A DNA stretch of 64,000 nt from Denitratisoma sp. DHT3 (GCF_007833355.1 NZ_CP020914.1:1226047-1290046); one strand, 5' to 3'; shown: positions 23,126 to 33,332, numbered from the stretch's first letter. Program-made: numbers and translations. Notes: generated by a model not told the origin, from the sequence alone.

Positions 23126-23566
23126 ATGCAAATCACCCGTCGCCTGGAATTTGACGCGGGCCACCGCATCCCGAATCATCGGAGCCAGTGTCGGCATTTG
23201 CATGGCCATCGCTACGTTCTGGAAGTGACGCTCTCCGGCGACGTCATGCAGCAAGCGGGTTCGCCTGAGGAAGGCATGGTGATGGATTTCTCCGACGTCA
23301 AGGCAATCGCCAAGGCCCATCTGGTCGACCTGTGGGATCACGCTTTCCTGGCCTACAGGCACGACAAGGCTGTCGTGGAATTTCTGGCGTCCCTGCCCGA
23401 TCACAAAACAGTGTTGCTGGACGCCATTCCCACTGCGGAAAATCTGGCGAAGCAAGCCTTTTCCATCCTCGCCCCGCTCTACCGGGACAACTATGGCAAT
23501 CGCCTCCGGCTCGAACGCATCCGTATTTACGAAACCCCCAACTGCTGGGCGGACATGACTGCCTGA
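23126..23566 (+). CDS. queD: 6-carboxy-5,6,7,8-tetrahydropterin synthase (QueD/PTPS family)
   Basis: This 146-aa enzyme of queuosine/7-deazaguanine synthesis converts dihydroneopterin triphosphate to carboxytetrahydropterin. It has the N-terminal FDAGHRIPNHRSQCRHLHGHRY with the zinc-binding histidines and catalytic Cys. WDHAFLAYRHD, PTAENLA and the C-terminal RIRIYETPNCWADM also match the family. The start MQITRRLEF is preferred over an upstream in-frame ATG. The queF gene lies separately at 56706, so the window carries two steps of the pathway. Confidence 0.94.
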   Translation: MQITRRLEFDAGHRIPNHRSQCRHLHGHRYVLEVTLSGDVMQQAGSPEEGMVMDFSDVKAIAKAHLVDLWDHAFLAYRHDKAVVEFLASLPDHKTVLLDAIPTAENLAKQAFSILAPLYRDNYGNRLRLERIRIYETPNCWADMTA

Positions 23567-23669
23567 AACCATGTCGGGAGCTGTGGCGCTGATGGTAGAA
23601 TCCGCCCCGTTCCGGCGAGCTTGCCGACCGCAGGCGCGGTCGCGGTAACCATCGAGTGACGGCCTTACC

Positions 23670-23759
23670 GGAGGCGTGGCAGAGCGGTTGATTGCACCGG
23701 TCTTGAAAACCGGCGAAGATGAAAGTCTTCCGTGAGTTCGAATCTCACCGCCTCCGCCA
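23670..23759 (+). tRNA. serT: tRNA-Ser (anticodon TGA)
   Basis: A 90-nt class-II tRNA with the CCA encoded. The acceptor stem pairs GGAGGCG with CGCCTCC, the anticodon loop is CTTGAAAA with anticodon TGA, there is a long variable arm, and the T-loop is AGTTCGAATCT. It sits between queD and dksA with no neighbours overlapping. The 182 bp from it to dksA show nothing I can name. Confidence 0.95.
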
Positions 23760-23941
23760 GACAAGGAAACGCCCCGTTCGGGACCAATCTTCTTCGTCGA
23801 ATCCGCCCCTCCTCCCGCCGGATTTGCCAACGCCCCGAATGGACATGCCATTGGACCAATGGCATCGCCTTGACTCCAGCTTGCGCAGCTTCTGGTATTC
23901 GTTTATAAAGCCCGTTTTTCAAGCATAAACGGATCCAGACA

Positions 23942-24370
23942 ATGGCCGAGGATTTGCTGCACAAGAAACAGTTCCCACCCTATGCCGCCAAAAAAGGGGA
24001 GGAATATATGAACGCCAAGCAACTCAATCACTTTCGTGAAATCCTGCAGGCTCTGAAAGAGGAGTTGCAGGACGACATCGAGCGCACCGTGCATACGATG
24101 CAGGACGAGGCGACCGTGTTCGCCGACCCCAATGACCGGGCCAGCCAGGAATCCGACATCGCCCTCGAACTGCGCAACCGCGACCGCGAACGCAAGCTGA
24201 TCAAGAAAATCGACGAGTCGCTGGCTCTGATCGAGGCGGGCGACTATGGCTACTGCGACAGCTGCGGCGTGGAGATCGGCCTCAAGCGTCTCGAAGCCCG
24301 CCCCACGGCGACGCTGTGCATCGACTGCAAGACCTTGGAGGAACTGCGGGAGAAGCAGGTCGCCAAATAA
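23942..24370 (+). CDS. dksA: RNA polymerase-binding transcription factor DksA
   Basis: This 142-aa protein is the ppGpp cofactor that enters the RNA polymerase secondary channel. It carries the coiled-coil with the tip DPNDRASQE (the Asp-x-x-Asp-x-Ala type tip), the ELRNRDRERKLIKKI segment and a four-Cys zinc finger (YCDSCGVEIG...CIDCKTL). The N-terminus is kept because PYAAKKGEEYMN matches E. coli DksA, although a strong SD precedes the internal ATG at 24009. The family is usually about 140-150 aa. Confidence 0.96.
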   Translation: MAEDLLHKKQFPPYAAKKGEEYMNAKQLNHFREILQALKEELQDDIERTVHTMQDEATVFADPNDRASQESDIALELRNRDRERKLIKKIDESLALIEAGDYGYCDSCGVEIGLKRLEARPTATLCIDCKTLEELREKQVAK

Positions 24371-24385
24371 TCGCTGCGATTCGTG

Positions 24386-24427
24386 CAGTCATTAAAAAAG
24401 CGCCTTCGGGCGCTTTTTTAATGACTG
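24386..24427. terminator. Bidirectional terminator after dksA
   Basis: A perfect 19-bp stem with a TTCG loop: CAGTCATTAAAAAAGCGCC pairs with GGCGCTTTTTTAATGACTG. The GC core flanked by A and T runs on both strands suits a bidirectional intrinsic terminator for dksA (plus) and pnp (minus). Confidence 0.93.
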
Positions 24428-24439
24428 TGCCACTCGAAA

Positions 24440-24468
24440 CGAAAAGGGACGTGCGGCGTCCCTTTTCG
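24440..24468 (-). terminator. Terminator of pnp
   Basis: A 12-bp stem (CGAAAAGGGACG / CGTCCCTTTTCG) with a 5-nt loop lies 19 bp downstream of the pnp stop. On the minus strand it is followed by TTTCG. With the adjacent 19-bp hairpin it gives pnp two consecutive terminators. Confidence 0.7.
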
Positions 24469-24487
24469 CTGGTGCCGAAGCTTGTAC

Positions 24488-26599
24488 TTACTGGGCAGCT
24501 TCGGGAGCGGGCGCTCCTTCGGCGGCCACCGCCTTCATCGACAGGCGCACGCGGCCCTTGTCGTCGGTCTCGATGACCTTGACCTTCACCACCTGGCCTT
24601 CCTTGAGATAGTCGGCCACGGCGTTGACCCGCTCGTTGGCGATCTGGGAGATGTGCAGCAGGCCGTCCTTGCCGGGCAGCACCTGGACGATGGCGCCGAA
24701 GTCCAGCAGACGCAGCACCGTGCCTTCATACACCTTGCCCACTTCGACCTCGGCGGTGATGTCCTCGATGCGCTTCTTGGCCACCTGGGCCGCGTCCGCA
24801 TTGACCGAGGAGATGGTGACGCTGCCGTCGTCCTGGATGTCGATCACGCAACCGGTTTCCTCGGTCAAGCCGCGGATGGTGGCGCCGCCCTTGCCGATCA
24901 CGTCGCGGATCTTTTCGGGGTTGATCTTCATCGTGATCATGCGGGGTGCGTAGGCGGAGACATCCTCGCGGGCGCCGGACATGGACTGCTGCATCTGGGT
25001 CAGGATATGCAGACGGGCGTCCTTGGCCTGGGCCAGGGCCACCTGCATGATCTCCTTGGTGATGCCCTGGATCTTGATGTCCATCTGCAAGGCGGTGATG
25101 CCGTTGTCGGTGCCGGCCACCTTGAAGTCCATGTCGCCCAGGTGGTCCTCGTCGCCCAGGATGTCGGTCAGCACCGCGAAGCGGTTGCCTTCCTTGATCA
25201 GGCCCATGGCGATGCCGGCCACATGGGCCTTCAAGGGCACGCCGGCGTCCATCAGGGCCAGGGAGCCGCCGCAGACGGAGGCCATGGAGGAGGAACCGTT
25301 GGATTCGGTGATCTCCGAAACGACGCGCATGGAGTAGGCGAACTCCTCCGCGCTGGGCAGCACGGCGACGAGGGCGCGCTTGGCCAGGCGGCCGTGACCG
25401 ATCTCGCGACGCTTGGGGGAGCCGACGCGGCCGCATTCGCCGGTGGCATAGGGCGGCATGTTGTAGTGGAGCATGAAGCGCTCGCGGTACTCACCCTGCA
25501 AAGCATCGATGATCTGCTCATCGCGCCCGGTGCCCAGGGTGGCGACCACCAGGGCCTGGGTCTCGCCGCGGGTGAACAGGGAGGAACCATGGGTACGGGG
25601 CAGCACACCGGAGCGGATGGCAATGGGACGCACGGTACGGGTATCGCGACCATCGATGCGCGGCTCGCCGTTGAGGATCTGGCTGCGGACGATGCGGGCT
25701 TCCAGTTCGAACAGCAGATTGCCAACGGTGTTGGCGTCGGGGCCGCCTTCCACGCACAGCGCCTCGGTCACCTTGGAAGCGATCTCCCGGGTTTTCTGGG
25801 TGCGGGCCTGCTTGCTGGTGATGCGATACGCCTCGCGCATATCGGCTTCAGCCAGCTCGTCGATGCGGGTGATCAGGGCCTCGTCCTTGGCCGGCGCCTG
25901 CCAGTCCCATTCGGGTTTGCCAGCCTGTTCCACCAGTTCGTTGATGGCATTGATGGCGACCTGCATCTGCTCGTGGCCGAAGACCACGGCGCCCAGCATC
26001 ACGTCTTCGGAAAGCTGCTTGGCCTCGGACTCCACCATCAACACGGCAGCGGCAGTACCGGCCACGACCAGGTCGAGTTGCGTGTTGGCCAGCTGGCTCT
26101 TGGTCGGGCACAGCACGTACTGGCCGTCGATGTAGCCGACGCGGGCGCCACCGATCGGGCCGTTGAACGGGATGCCCGAAATGGCCAGGGCGGCGGAAGC
26201 GCCGATCATCGCGGGAATATCCGGGTCAATCTCGGGATTGCAGGACATCACGGTACAAACCACCTGCACTTCGTTGTAGAAGCCGTCCGGGAACAGGGGG
26301 CGGATCGGGCGGTCGATCAGGCGGGAGGTCAGGGTCTCCTTCTCGGAAGGCCGGCCTTCACGCTTGAAGAAGCCGCCGGGGATCTTGCCGGCCGCGTAGG
26401 TCTTCTCGACGTAATCGACGGTCAGGGGAAAAAAATCCTGGCCCGGCTTGGCCTTGGTGGCGCCCACCACGGAGGCCAGCACGACCGTGTCGTCCATATT
26501 CACCATCACCGCGCCGCCGGCCTGGCGGGCGATCTCGCCCGTCTCCAGGGTGACGGTATGGGCACCGTAATTGAAACTCTTCTTGATCGCAGTCAGCAC
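24488..26599 (-). CDS. pnp: Polyribonucleotide nucleotidyltransferase (PNPase)
   Basis: A phosphorolytic 3'-5' exoribonuclease and degradosome component of about 703 aa. Two RNase PH domains are present ([20 protein letters not shown] near the N-terminus; [11 protein letters not shown] and [12 protein letters not shown] in the second), then a KH domain ([14 protein letters not shown]) and a C-terminal S1 domain ([21 protein letters not shown]). The GTG at 26599 is chosen for its AGGAAGA; ATGs at 26614 and 26632 are alternatives. It follows rpsO through a hairpin, the classic rpsO-pnp unit. Confidence 0.95.
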   Translation of the reverse strand: MLTAIKKSFNYGAHTVTLETGEIARQAGGAVMVNMDDTVVLASVVGATKAKPGQDFFPLTVDYVEKTYAAGKIPGGFFKREGRPSEKETLTSRLIDRPIRPLFPDGFYNEVQVVCTVMSCNPEIDPDIPAMIGASAALAISGIPFNGPIGGARVGYIDGQYVLCPTKSQLANTQLDLVVAGTAAAVLMVESEAKQLSEDVMLGAVVFGHEQMQVAINAINELVEQAGKPEWDWQAPAKDEALITRIDELAEADMREAYRITSKQARTQKTREIASKVTEALCVEGGPDANTVGNLLFELEARIVRSQILNGEPRIDGRDTRTVRPIAIRSGVLPRTHGSSLFTRGETQALVVATLGTGRDEQIIDALQGEYRERFMLHYNMPPYATGECGRVGSPKRREIGHGRLAKRALVAVLPSAEEFAYSMRVVSEITESNGSSSMASVCGGSLALMDAGVPLKAHVAGIAMGLIKEGNRFAVLTDILGDEDHLGDMDFKVAGTDNGITALQMDIKIQGITKEIMQVALAQAKDARLHILTQMQQSMSGAREDVSAYAPRMITMKINPEKIRDVIGKGGATIRGLTEETGCVIDIQDDGSVTISSVNADAAQVAKKRIEDITAEVEVGKVYEGTVLRLLDFGAIVQVLPGKDGLLHISQIANERVNAVADYLKEGQVVKVKVIETDDKGRVRLSMKAVAAEGAPAPEAAQ

Positions 26600-26660
26600 T
26601 GTTCTTCCTTTCATCTCGATCGGCACGACCATTCGCGCCGGACATCACAACATCAACAAC

Positions 26661-26696
26661 AATAAAAAAGCCGGCCCGACCAGAGGTCGAGCCGGC
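26661..26696 (-). terminator. Hairpin terminator/processing site between rpsO and pnp
   Basis: On the minus strand GCCGGCTCGACC pairs with GGTCGGGCCGGC over 12 bp with one G-T wobble and a 3-nt loop, followed by TTTTTTATTG. It lies between rpsO and pnp, where E. coli has the rpsO terminator and an RNase III processing site. It should give excess rpsO over pnp mRNA and may be cut for pnp autoregulation. Confidence 0.85.
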
Positions 26697-26729
26697 CCGT
26701 CAGTCTGCCCCTGTGGGCATCGGCGCCGC

Positions 26730-26999
26730 TTACTTGCGCAGGCCGAGACGTTCGATCAGCGCCCGATAGCTGTCGGCGTTCTTGCGCTTCAGGTAATCCA
26801 GCATCTTGCGCCGCTGGCTGACCATCTTGAGCAGGCCACGGCGGGAATGATGATCCTTGGTGTGCTCCTTGAAGTGACCGGTCAGGTCATTGATGCGGGC
26901 GGTGAGCAGGGCGACCTGCACTTCGGGAGAACCCGTGTCGCCCTGGGCACGCTGGTAATCGGCCACGATCTGGGCCTTGGCGGAGGTGGTAATAGCCAT
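26730..26999 (-). CDS. rpsO: 30S ribosomal protein S15
   Basis: The 89-aa S15 protein, which binds 16S rRNA helix h22 at a three-way junction and helps build the platform. It has [40 protein letters not shown] and the [14 protein letters not shown] end; the length is standard. It is the first gene of the rpsO-pnp unit, with its own predicted promoter and leader hairpin. E. coli S15 represses its own translation, and the leader here could do the same. Confidence 0.98.
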   Translation of the reverse strand: MAITTSAKAQIVADYQRAQGDTGSPEVQVALLTARINDLTGHFKEHTKDHHSRRGLLKMVSQRRKMLDYLKRKNADSYRALIERLGLRK

Positions 27000-27070
27000 T
27001 TTTCATCTCTCAAACGCTATGAATGGAAGGATGCCGCCCCGGTTTGATAGAGCCCTGCATCCCCTGCTGC

Positions 27071-27103
27071 CTTCGCCCACAAACTATCGAGCCATGGGCG
27101 AAG
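27071..27103 (-). promoter_or_regulatory. rpsO 5'-leader hairpin
   Basis: A 9-bp stem (CTTCGCCCA / TGGGCGAAG) encloses a 15-nt loop and begins about at the predicted transcript 5' end. The leader to rpsO is about 100 nt. It may protect the 5' end or be the autoregulatory S15 binding site, which is known to vary in structure between bacterial groups. Binding is untested. Confidence 0.6.
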
Positions 27104-27109
27104 GCGCGG

Positions 27110-27138
27110 ATTATAACGATCGCTCCCGTCGGCCGCAA
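27110..27138 (-). promoter_or_regulatory. Promoter of rpsO-pnp
   Basis: On the minus strand TTGCGG (27133-27138) and TATAAT (27110-27115) are spaced by 17 bp. It lies between the truB stop (27159) and rpsO, with transcription expected from about 27103. Confidence 0.75.
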
Positions 27139-27158
27139 GAACGAATCAGCGGCACAAC

Positions 27159-28076
27159 TCAGCGGGGCGTCGTGGACGCCGCGATCAGGCGCCTGGGATT
27201 GAGCCAGCCGTCGGCGGAAAGCTCGCCCAGGCCGATGAAAGTCCCGTCGGCCCCGTAGTAGCGCCACCGGTCGCCCGCGTTACCTTCCCAGCGCACGCCC
27301 TGCCCATGCAGCACCCGAGCGCTCTCGGCGGCCGTCAATCGCGCCACCGGCAGATCCGCCACCAGGGTGTCGGGCGGCGCCAGGCAGCGATCCCGCGCTT
27401 CCAGCGCAAGCGCTTCGAACGCCTCCAGCGTCACGGCGTTCTCGACGCGCAGGCCGCCGATGCGGGTGCGGCGCAACGCCGCCAGATGGGCTCCGCACTC
27501 CAGCACCGCGCCGAGATCGGCGGCCAGGGTGCGCACATAAGTGCCTTTGCTGCACGCCACGTCCACCACCGCCAGCTCCCCGTCGAAAGACAGCAGATCA
27601 AGGGCGTGAATGGTGACCCGGCGCGGCTGGCGCTCCACTTCGATACCCTGCCGCGCATATTCGTAAAGAGGCTTGCCGTCTCGCTTCAGGGCCGAATGCA
27701 TGGGCGGTACCTGTTCGATCTCTCCACGAAAGCGCACCAGCGCCGCCTCCAGTTGGTCGCGCCCCGTCTGCACCGGGCGTGTTTCCAGCACCTGGCCCTC
27801 GGCGTCCGCGGTGTCGGTGGTGATACCCAGGCGGATGGTGGCCCGATAAGCCTTGTCCGCGTCCAGCAATTCGCCGGCGAACTTGGTGGCCTCGCCGAAA
27901 CACAGGGGCAGGAGGCCGGTCGCCAGAGGATCGAGCGTGCCGGTATGGCCCGCCTTGGCCGCGTTCAGCAGCCAGCGGGCCTTCTGCAAGGCGGCATTGG
28001 AGGTCAGCCCTGTCGGCTTGTCGAGCAGCAGCACGCCATCCACCGGACGGCGTGGAGGGCGACGCGGAGCGCTCAC
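27159..28076 (-). CDS. truB: tRNA pseudouridine(55) synthase TruB
   Basis: This 305-aa enzyme makes pseudouridine 55 in the T loop of tRNAs. It has [14 protein letters not shown] and [21 protein letters not shown], in which the catalytic Asp lies in GTLDP (near residue 47). The [11 protein letters not shown] and C-terminal PUA-like parts are present. The GTG start overlaps the rbfA stop as GTGA, so the pair is translationally coupled. Confidence 0.95.
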   Translation of the reverse strand: MSAPRRPPRRPVDGVLLLDKPTGLTSNAALQKARWLLNAAKAGHTGTLDPLATGLLPLCFGEATKFAGELLDADKAYRATIRLGITTDTADAEGQVLETRPVQTGRDQLEAALVRFRGEIEQVPPMHSALKRDGKPLYEYARQGIEVERQPRRVTIHALDLLSFDGELAVVDVACSKGTYVRTLAADLGAVLECGAHLAALRRTRIGGLRVENAVTLEAFEALALEARDRCLAPPDTLVADLPVARLTAAESARVLHGQGVRWEGNAGDRWRYYGADGTFIGLGELSADGWLNPRRLIAASTTPR

Positions 28077-28441
28077 TGAGGCTTGTCCGACTGGACCGCG
28101 GCGTCGATCAGCTGCGAAAGCTGGGCGCCGCGCTCGACCGAGGTGTCGTAGACGAAATGCAGTTCCGGCGTATGGTGGATGCGGACCCGCCGCCCCAGTT
28201 CGCGCCGCAGGAAGCCGGCGCTGCGCTTCAGCCCGCGCTCGATCTCCACGCGCTGCTCCCCATCGGCCAGGGTGGTGTAGAACACCTTGGCATGCGCGTA
28301 ATCCGGCGTGATTTCCACAGCGGTCAGAGTCACCAGGGTGACCCGCGGGTCCTTGAGTTCGAGCCGAATCAGATCCGCCAGTTCGCGGCGGATCTGCTCG
28401 ACGACCCGGTCCGACCGGGAAAAACCTCGCTGGTTGGGCAT
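28073..28441 (-). CDS. rbfA: 30S ribosome-binding factor A
   Basis: A 122-aa KH-type assembly factor that acts late in 30S maturation. RSDRVVEQIRRELADLIRLE and DPRVTLVTLTAVEITPDYAH with the AKVFYTTL strand match RbfA, and the ending ERGAQLSQLIDAAV is typical. It sits 10 bp after infB and overlaps truB by 4 bp in the conserved rimP-nusA-infB-rbfA-truB order. Confidence 0.96.
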   Translation of the reverse strand: MPNQRGFSRSDRVVEQIRRELADLIRLELKDPRVTLVTLTAVEITPDYAHAKVFYTTLADGEQRVEIERGLKRSAGFLRRELGRRVRIHHTPELHFVYDTSVERGAQLSQLIDAAVQSDKPQ

Positions 28442-28450
28442 GAGCGGTGC

Positions 28451-31252
28451 TTACAGGGTCCGGGCGACTTCCTGGATCTCGAACACTTCCAGTTGATCGC
28501 CTTCGTTGATGTCGGAGAAGTTCCTGATCGAAAGGCCGCACTCGAAGCCTTCGCGAACTTCCTTGACATCGTCCTTGAAGCGCTTGAGCGAGTCCAGTTC
28601 CCCGCTATGCACCACCACATTGTCGCGCAGCAGGCGGATGTGGGCGTTGCGCCGCACCACCCCGGAAGTGACCATGCAGCCGGCAACCGCGCCCACCTTG
28701 GGAATGCGGAACACCTGGCGGATCTCGACCATGCCGATGACGTTCTCCCGTTTCTCCGGCGCCAGCATCCCGGACATGGCCGACTTCACCTCGTCCACCG
28801 CATCGTAGATGATGTTGTAGTAGCGGATGTCCACGCCGAACGCTTCCGCGGCCTTGCGCGCGCCCGCATCGGCGCGAGTGTTGAAGCCGATGATGACCGC
28901 CTTGGAGGCCGAGGCCAGATTGACGTCGGACTCGCTGATTCCGCCCACGGCGGCATGGATCACATTGACCCGCACCTCGTCGGTGGAGAGCTTGACCAGG
29001 GCATGCACCAACGCCTCCTGGGAGCCCTGCACGTCGGCCTTGACGATCAGGGCCAGCGACTTGACCTCGCCCTCGCCCATTTGCTCGAACATCGACTCCA
29101 GCTTGGCGGCCTGCTGCTTGGCCAGACGCACGTCGCGGAACTTGCCCTGGCGGAACAGGGCGATTTCCCGCGCCTTGCGCTCGTCCATGAGGCCCATGGC
29201 CTCGTCGCCGGCGGCGGGCACGTCGGAAAGACCCTGGATTTCCACCGGAATGGAGGGACCGGCTTCCTTGATCGGCTTGCCGTTCTCGTCCAGCATCGCG
29301 CGGACCCGGCCGTAGACCTGGCCCGCCAGCAGCACGTCGCCCTGGCGCAAGGTACCGGACTGCACCAGCACCGTCGCTACCGGGCCCTTGCCCTTGTCCA
29401 GCCGCGCCTCGATCACCAGGCCCTTGGCCGGCGTGTCCTTGGGCGCCGTCAGCTCCAGCACCTCGGCCTGCAGCAGCACGTTTTCCAGCAGGTCGTCGAT
29501 GCCCTGGCCGGTCTTGGCAGACACCGGCACGAAAGGCGAATCGCCGCCGTATTCCTCGGGCACCACGCCCTCGGCCACCAGTTCCTGCTTGACCCGATCC
29601 GGATTGGCGTCGGGCTTGTCGATCTTGTTGACCGCCACCACCAGCGGCACGTTCGCGGCCTTGGCATGGTGGATCGCTTCCTTGGTCTGCGGCATCACGC
29701 CGTCATCGGCCGCCACCACCAGGATCACGATGTCGGTCGCCTTGGCGCCGCGCGCGCGCATCGCGGTAAAAGCCTCGTGGCCCGGCGTGTCGAGGAAAGT
29801 GATCGTCCCCCGCGCCGTCTCCACATGGTAGGCGCCGATATGCTGGGTAATGCCGCCGGCCTCGCCCACCGCCACCTTGGCGCGGCGGATATAGTCGAGC
29901 AAGGAGGTCTTGCCGTGGTCCACGTGGCCCATCACGGTCACCACGGGAGCGCGCGGCAGCAATTCGGCATCCTTGTGCTCTTCATGATGGTGCTCGTCGA
30001 GGAAGGCGTCCGGATCGTCCAGCTTGGCGGCAAAAGCCTTGTGGCCCAGTTCTTCCACCACGATCATCGCGGTTTCCTGGTCCAGCTGCTGGTTGATGGT
30101 CACCATCATGCCCATCTTCATCAAAGTCTTGATGACCTCGGCCGCCTTCACCGCCATCTTGTGTGCCAGGTCGGCGACGCTGATGGTTTCCGGCACATGC
30201 ACATCGCGCACGATGGCCTCCACCTGCTGAGGCGCGGCCTGCTCGCCCTGGCCCTGCCGCCCGCCCTGCCGGCCGCGTGGACCGCCGCGCCAGCCGCCGG
30301 CGCCACCACCGGTATCGCCGCGGGTCTTGAGCCCGCCGCGCCGCTTGGCGGCATCATCCTTCCAGCTGGAGGCAGGCTGTTCCTTGGCTTTCTTTTCCGG
30401 TTTCTTCTCGCTCTCGGGCCTGGCTGCCGGCTTGTGCAAGGTACCGGACACACCGGGCGCCGCCTGGGCTGCCGCCTTCTTGGCCAACTCGGCCTGCTGC
30501 TGGGCCAGCCGTTTCTCGGCCTCGGCCCGGGCGCGGGCCTCGCGCTCCTGCTTTTCCTTCAGTTCGGCCGCCTGGATAGCGGAAAGCTTGGCATGCCGGA
30601 CGGCCTCGGCTTCGCGGATCGCCCGCTGGGCATCATCGATCACCGGTGCCCGTGCCGGCGCGGCCGCCTTCACCAGACGCCGCTCCGGAGCAGACGCAGG
30701 TGCAGGGGTCGGGGTTGGAGCCGGCGCTGCCGCGACGGGCTCGGGTTCCGGTGCAGGCACGGGCTCGGGTTCCGGCGCGGGAACAGGCTCCGGTGCAGCC
30801 TCGGCCTCGACGACTGCGGGCGCGACAGGCTCGGGCGCCACGGGCTCCGGCATGGCCGGCGCCTCGGGCGCGGCGGCGACCGGCGCTTCGACCTCCGGCG
30901 CAGGGGCTGCCGCAGGCAACTCGGCAGCGCCGGCGGGAGCCGCCGCTTCTGGGGCATCGCGCTTCACCAGCACCCGCTTCTTGCGCACCTCCACCTGGAT
31001 GGTGCGGGCCTTGCCGGTGGAATCCGCCGACTTGATCTCGCTGGTCTGCTTGCGCGTCAGCGTGATCTTGGCCTTGGGCGCCGTTTCGCCATGCGAACGG
31101 CGCAGATATTCGAGCAGGCGTGTCTTGTCCTGCTCGGTCAACAGATCGCCGGCAGCGGCCTTGGCCACGCCGGCCTTCTCCAGTTGTTCCAGCAGTGCGG
31201 CTGCCGGCATTTTCAGTTCCGTCGCGAATTGGGCAACGCTCATTTGTGCCAT
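28451..31252 (-). CDS. infB: Translation initiation factor IF-2
   Basis: A 933-aa GTPase that places fMet-tRNA on the 30S subunit. A long N-terminal region has IF2-N repeats, then a strongly Ala/Pro/Glu-rich repetitive linker (about residues 85-170, with [18 protein letters not shown] units), a charged coiled coil and a Gly/Arg-rich stretch (about 300-345). The G domain has [21 protein letters not shown] and [11 protein letters not shown]2 domains II-IV fill the rest ([13 protein letters not shown]). The linker's composition is unusually low-complexity but normal for IF2. Confidence 0.97.
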   Translation of the reverse strand: MAQMSVAQFATELKMPAAALLEQLEKAGVAKAAAGDLLTEQDKTRLLEYLRRSHGETAPKAKITLTRKQTSEIKSADSTGKARTIQVEVRKKRVLVKRDAPEAAAPAGAAELPAAAPAPEVEAPVAAAPEAPAMPEPVAPEPVAPAVVEAEAAPEPVPAPEPEPVPAPEPEPVAAAPAPTPTPAPASAPERRLVKAAAPARAPVIDDAQRAIREAEAVRHAKLSAIQAAELKEKQEREARARAEAEKRLAQQQAELAKKAAAQAAPGVSGTLHKPAARPESEKKPEKKAKEQPASSWKDDAAKRRGGLKTRGDTGGGAGGWRGGPRGRQGGRQGQGEQAAPQQVEAIVRDVHVPETISVADLAHKMAVKAAEVIKTLMKMGMMVTINQQLDQETAMIVVEELGHKAFAAKLDDPDAFLDEHHHEEHKDAELLPRAPVVTVMGHVDHGKTSLLDYIRRAKVAVGEAGGITQHIGAYHVETARGTITFLDTPGHEAFTAMRARGAKATDIVILVVAADDGVMPQTKEAIHHAKAANVPLVVAVNKIDKPDANPDRVKQELVAEGVVPEEYGGDSPFVPVSAKTGQGIDDLLENVLLQAEVLELTAPKDTPAKGLVIEARLDKGKGPVATVLVQSGTLRQGDVLLAGQVYGRVRAMLDENGKPIKEAGPSIPVEIQGLSDVPAAGDEAMGLMDERKAREIALFRQGKFRDVRLAKQQAAKLESMFEQMGEGEVKSLALIVKADVQGSQEALVHALVKLSTDEVRVNVIHAAVGGISESDVNLASASKAVIIGFNTRADAGARKAAEAFGVDIRYYNIIYDAVDEVKSAMSGMLAPEKRENVIGMVEIRQVFRIPKVGAVAGCMVTSGVVRRNAHIRLLRDNVVVHSGELDSLKRFKDDVKEVREGFECGLSIRNFSDINEGDQLEVFEIQEVARTL

Positions 31253-31267
31253 GGTCGTTCCCTCTAC

Positions 31268-32749
31268 TTATGCTTCATCCGCGAACCAGTGGGCTCGTGC
31301 ATTGGTAATTAACATGGTGGCCCTGTCGTTCTCGATGCCGGTCATTTCGACCAGTTCATCCACCGCCAGATCCGCCAGATCGTCCAGCGTCCTGACGTCG
31401 TGGCGAGCCAGCTTGGCGGCCAGGGACTTGTCCATCCCGTCGAGATTGACCAGCGCTTCCTCGACGTTCTCCAACTGCTCCTCGTCCACGATGGCTTCGG
31501 TGAGCAGTACGTTGCGGGCCCGGTCGCGCAGTTCGTTGACCGTCGCCTCGTCGAAGGCTTCGATTTCCAGCATCTCCGCCAAGGGAACGTACGCGACTTC
31601 CTCCAGGGTGGAGAACCCCTCCTGGATCAGGATGTTGGCGACTTCCGCATCGACGTCGAGCTTTTCCATGAACAGGGCGCGAATCGTGGAGCTCTCGAGC
31701 TCCTGCTTCTCCACGGACTCCTCGACGGTCATCAGGTTGATGGTCCAGCCGGTCAGTTCCGAGGCCAGGCGGACATTCTGGCCGCCACGGCCGATGGCGA
31801 TGGCCAGGTTGTCCTCGCTGACCACCACGTCCATCGCGTGCTTTTCCTCATCCACGACGATCGACGTCACCTCGGCCGGCGCCAGCGCGCCGATCACGAA
31901 CTGCGCCGGGTCCGCCGCCCAGAGCACGATATCCACCCGCTCGCCGGACAGTTCGTTGGTCACCGCCGTGACGCGGGAGCCGCGCATCCCGACGCAGGTG
32001 CCGATCGGATCGACGCGGGGGTCATTGGACTTGACGGCGATCTTGGCCCGCACGCCGGCGTCGCGCGCCGCGGACTTGATCTCCAGCAAACCTTCCTCGA
32101 TTTCCGGTACTTCCAGTTCGAACAGCTTGACGATGAACTCGGGCGCCGTCCGCGACAGGATCAATTGCGGGCCGCGGGCGGCCCGATCGATCTTCTTCAG
32201 CCAGGCCCGCACCCGATCGCCGGGCCGCAGGTTCTCCTTGGGAATCATCTGATCGCGGGGCAGGAGGGCCTCGACCCGACCGGCCTCGATGATGGCGTTG
32301 CCCTTCTCCATGCGCTTCACGGTACCCGTCACCAGGTGTTCCTTGCGCTCCAGGAAATCGTTCAGCACCTGCTCCCGCTCGGCGTCGCGAATCTTCTGCA
32401 GGATCACCTGCTTCGCGGCCTGGGCGCCGATGCGGCCGAAGTCGATGGGCTCCAGCGCCTCCTCGACGTAGTCGCCCAGGACGACGTCGGCAATCTGCTC
32501 CTGAGCGTCCTCGAGGATGATCTGGTTTTCCGAATTCACGTAGTCCTCGTCGGTCACCACCAGCCAGCGGCGGAAGGCCTCGAACTCGCCGGTATTGCGA
32601 TCGATCTCGACGCGCACGTCGGCATCGTCGTTGATACGTTTCTTCGTTGCGGAAGCCAGGGCCTGTTCCAAAGCGTCGAACACGGTATTCCGGTCAACGT
32701 TCTTCTCCCGCGCCAGGGCATCCACCAGCAACAACATTTCGCGGCTCAT
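31268..32749 (-). CDS. nusA: Transcription termination/antitermination protein NusA
   Basis: This 493-aa RNA polymerase-associated factor affects pausing, termination and antitermination. The order is the N-terminal RNAP-binding domain ([22 protein letters not shown]), S1 ([14 protein letters not shown]), KH1-KH2 ([33 protein letters not shown]) and two acidic C-terminal repeats with helix-hairpin-helix ([20 protein letters not shown]), as in E. coli NusA. It follows rimP by 25 bp. NusA often regulates this operon, and the rimP leader described here may be the site. Confidence 0.97.
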   Translation of the reverse strand: MSREMLLLVDALAREKNVDRNTVFDALEQALASATKKRINDDADVRVEIDRNTGEFEAFRRWLVVTDEDYVNSENQIILEDAQEQIADVVLGDYVEEALEPIDFGRIGAQAAKQVILQKIRDAEREQVLNDFLERKEHLVTGTVKRMEKGNAIIEAGRVEALLPRDQMIPKENLRPGDRVRAWLKKIDRAARGPQLILSRTAPEFIVKLFELEVPEIEEGLLEIKSAARDAGVRAKIAVKSNDPRVDPIGTCVGMRGSRVTAVTNELSGERVDIVLWAADPAQFVIGALAPAEVTSIVVDEEKHAMDVVVSEDNLAIAIGRGGQNVRLASELTGWTINLMTVEESVEKQELESSTIRALFMEKLDVDAEVANILIQEGFSTLEEVAYVPLAEMLEIEAFDEATVNELRDRARNVLLTEAIVDEEQLENVEEALVNLDGMDKSLAAKLARHDVRTLDDLADLAVDELVEMTGIENDRATMLITNARAHWFADEA

Positions 32750-32774
32750 TCCTTACTCTCCCACAATCCCAAAT

Positions 32775-33203
32775 TCAGAACTTCGGCACCAGGCGGGCCT
32801 TCTCGACGTCGTCGAAGGCGAACTCCCGCGCGCCCTCCTCCGTCTGCACCACCACCAGACCCTCGCGCATGCCGACGATGACACCGCTGAAATTGCGCTG
32901 ATTCCCCAGCGGAACACGCAGCTTCAACTGCACCTCCCGACCGGCGAAACGCTCATAGTCCGCCTGCTTCTTGAGGGGGCGATCAAGGCCGGGGGACGAC
33001 ACCTCGAGCCGGTCGTAATCGACGTTCTCGACCGCGAACAACCGCGTCAGATGGTTGCTGACCGTCACGCAGTCATCCACCGTCACGCCGGCGGCCTTGT
33101 CGATGAAAACGCGCAACAGACGACCTCGCGGACTCATTTCGACGTCCACGAGCTCATATCCGAGACCCGACACAGCCTGTTCGATCAGTTCTACGACCTG
33201 CAT
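32775..33203 (-). CDS. rimP: Ribosome maturation factor RimP
   Basis: A 142-aa protein needed for early 30S assembly. [20 protein letters not shown] at the N-terminus, [16 protein letters not shown], the central [14 protein letters not shown] and [11 protein letters not shown] are RimP signatures, and the C-terminal SH3-like domain is complete. The ATG at 33203 is chosen by family length; an upstream ATG at 33242 would read through the leader hairpin. It heads the nusA-infB-rbfA-truB operon. Confidence 0.95.
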   Translation of the reverse strand: MQVVELIEQAVSGLGYELVDVEMSPRGRLLRVFIDKAAGVTVDDCVTVSNHLTRLFAVENVDYDRLEVSSPGLDRPLKKQADYERFAGREVQLKLRVPLGNQRNFSGVIVGMREGLVVVQTEEGAREFAFDDVEKARLVPKF

Positions 33204-33215
33204 ATTCCCGCGCCA

Positions 33216-33246
33216 CAAATAAAAAATGGGCAAACTGCCCATTTTT
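33216..33246 (-). terminator. Terminator-like hairpin in the rimP-nusA leader (candidate attenuator)
   Basis: On the minus strand AAAAATGGGCA and TGCCCATTTTT form an 11-bp stem with a 3-nt loop, followed by TATTTG. It lies 13 to 18 nt before the rimP start and downstream of a plausible promoter at 33298-33327, so operon transcripts would have to pass it. It can also terminate rluB. The operon encodes NusA, so antitermination or autoregulation at this site is an attractive inference. Confidence 0.8.
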
Positions 33247-33297
33247 CGTACGCCCGGCTCCCCGACCCGAGGAAAACGGTACCAAATAAACGGGTGG

Positions 33298-33327
33298 ATT
33301 CTACCAGTCAGGCCCGACCAGGCGCAA
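33298..33327 (-). promoter_or_regulatory. Candidate promoter of the rimP-nusA-infB operon
   Basis: On the minus strand TTGCGC (33322-33327) and TAGAAT (33298-33303) are 18 bp apart, beginning 6 bp after the rluB stop. Transcription is predicted near 33291, giving an approximately 88-nt leader that contains the hairpin at 33222-33246. Confidence 0.6.
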
Positions 33328-33332
33328 GCAGA

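Noticed and set aside
24009..24011. Alternative dksA start with a strong Shine-Dalgarno
   Set aside because: The preceding PYAAKKGEEY residues are conserved in E. coli DksA, so the longer form is kept.
30660..30960. GC-rich direct repeats resembling a tandem array
   Set aside because: They are codons for the Pro/Ala/Glu linker of IF-2, not a CRISPR or VNTR array outside a gene.
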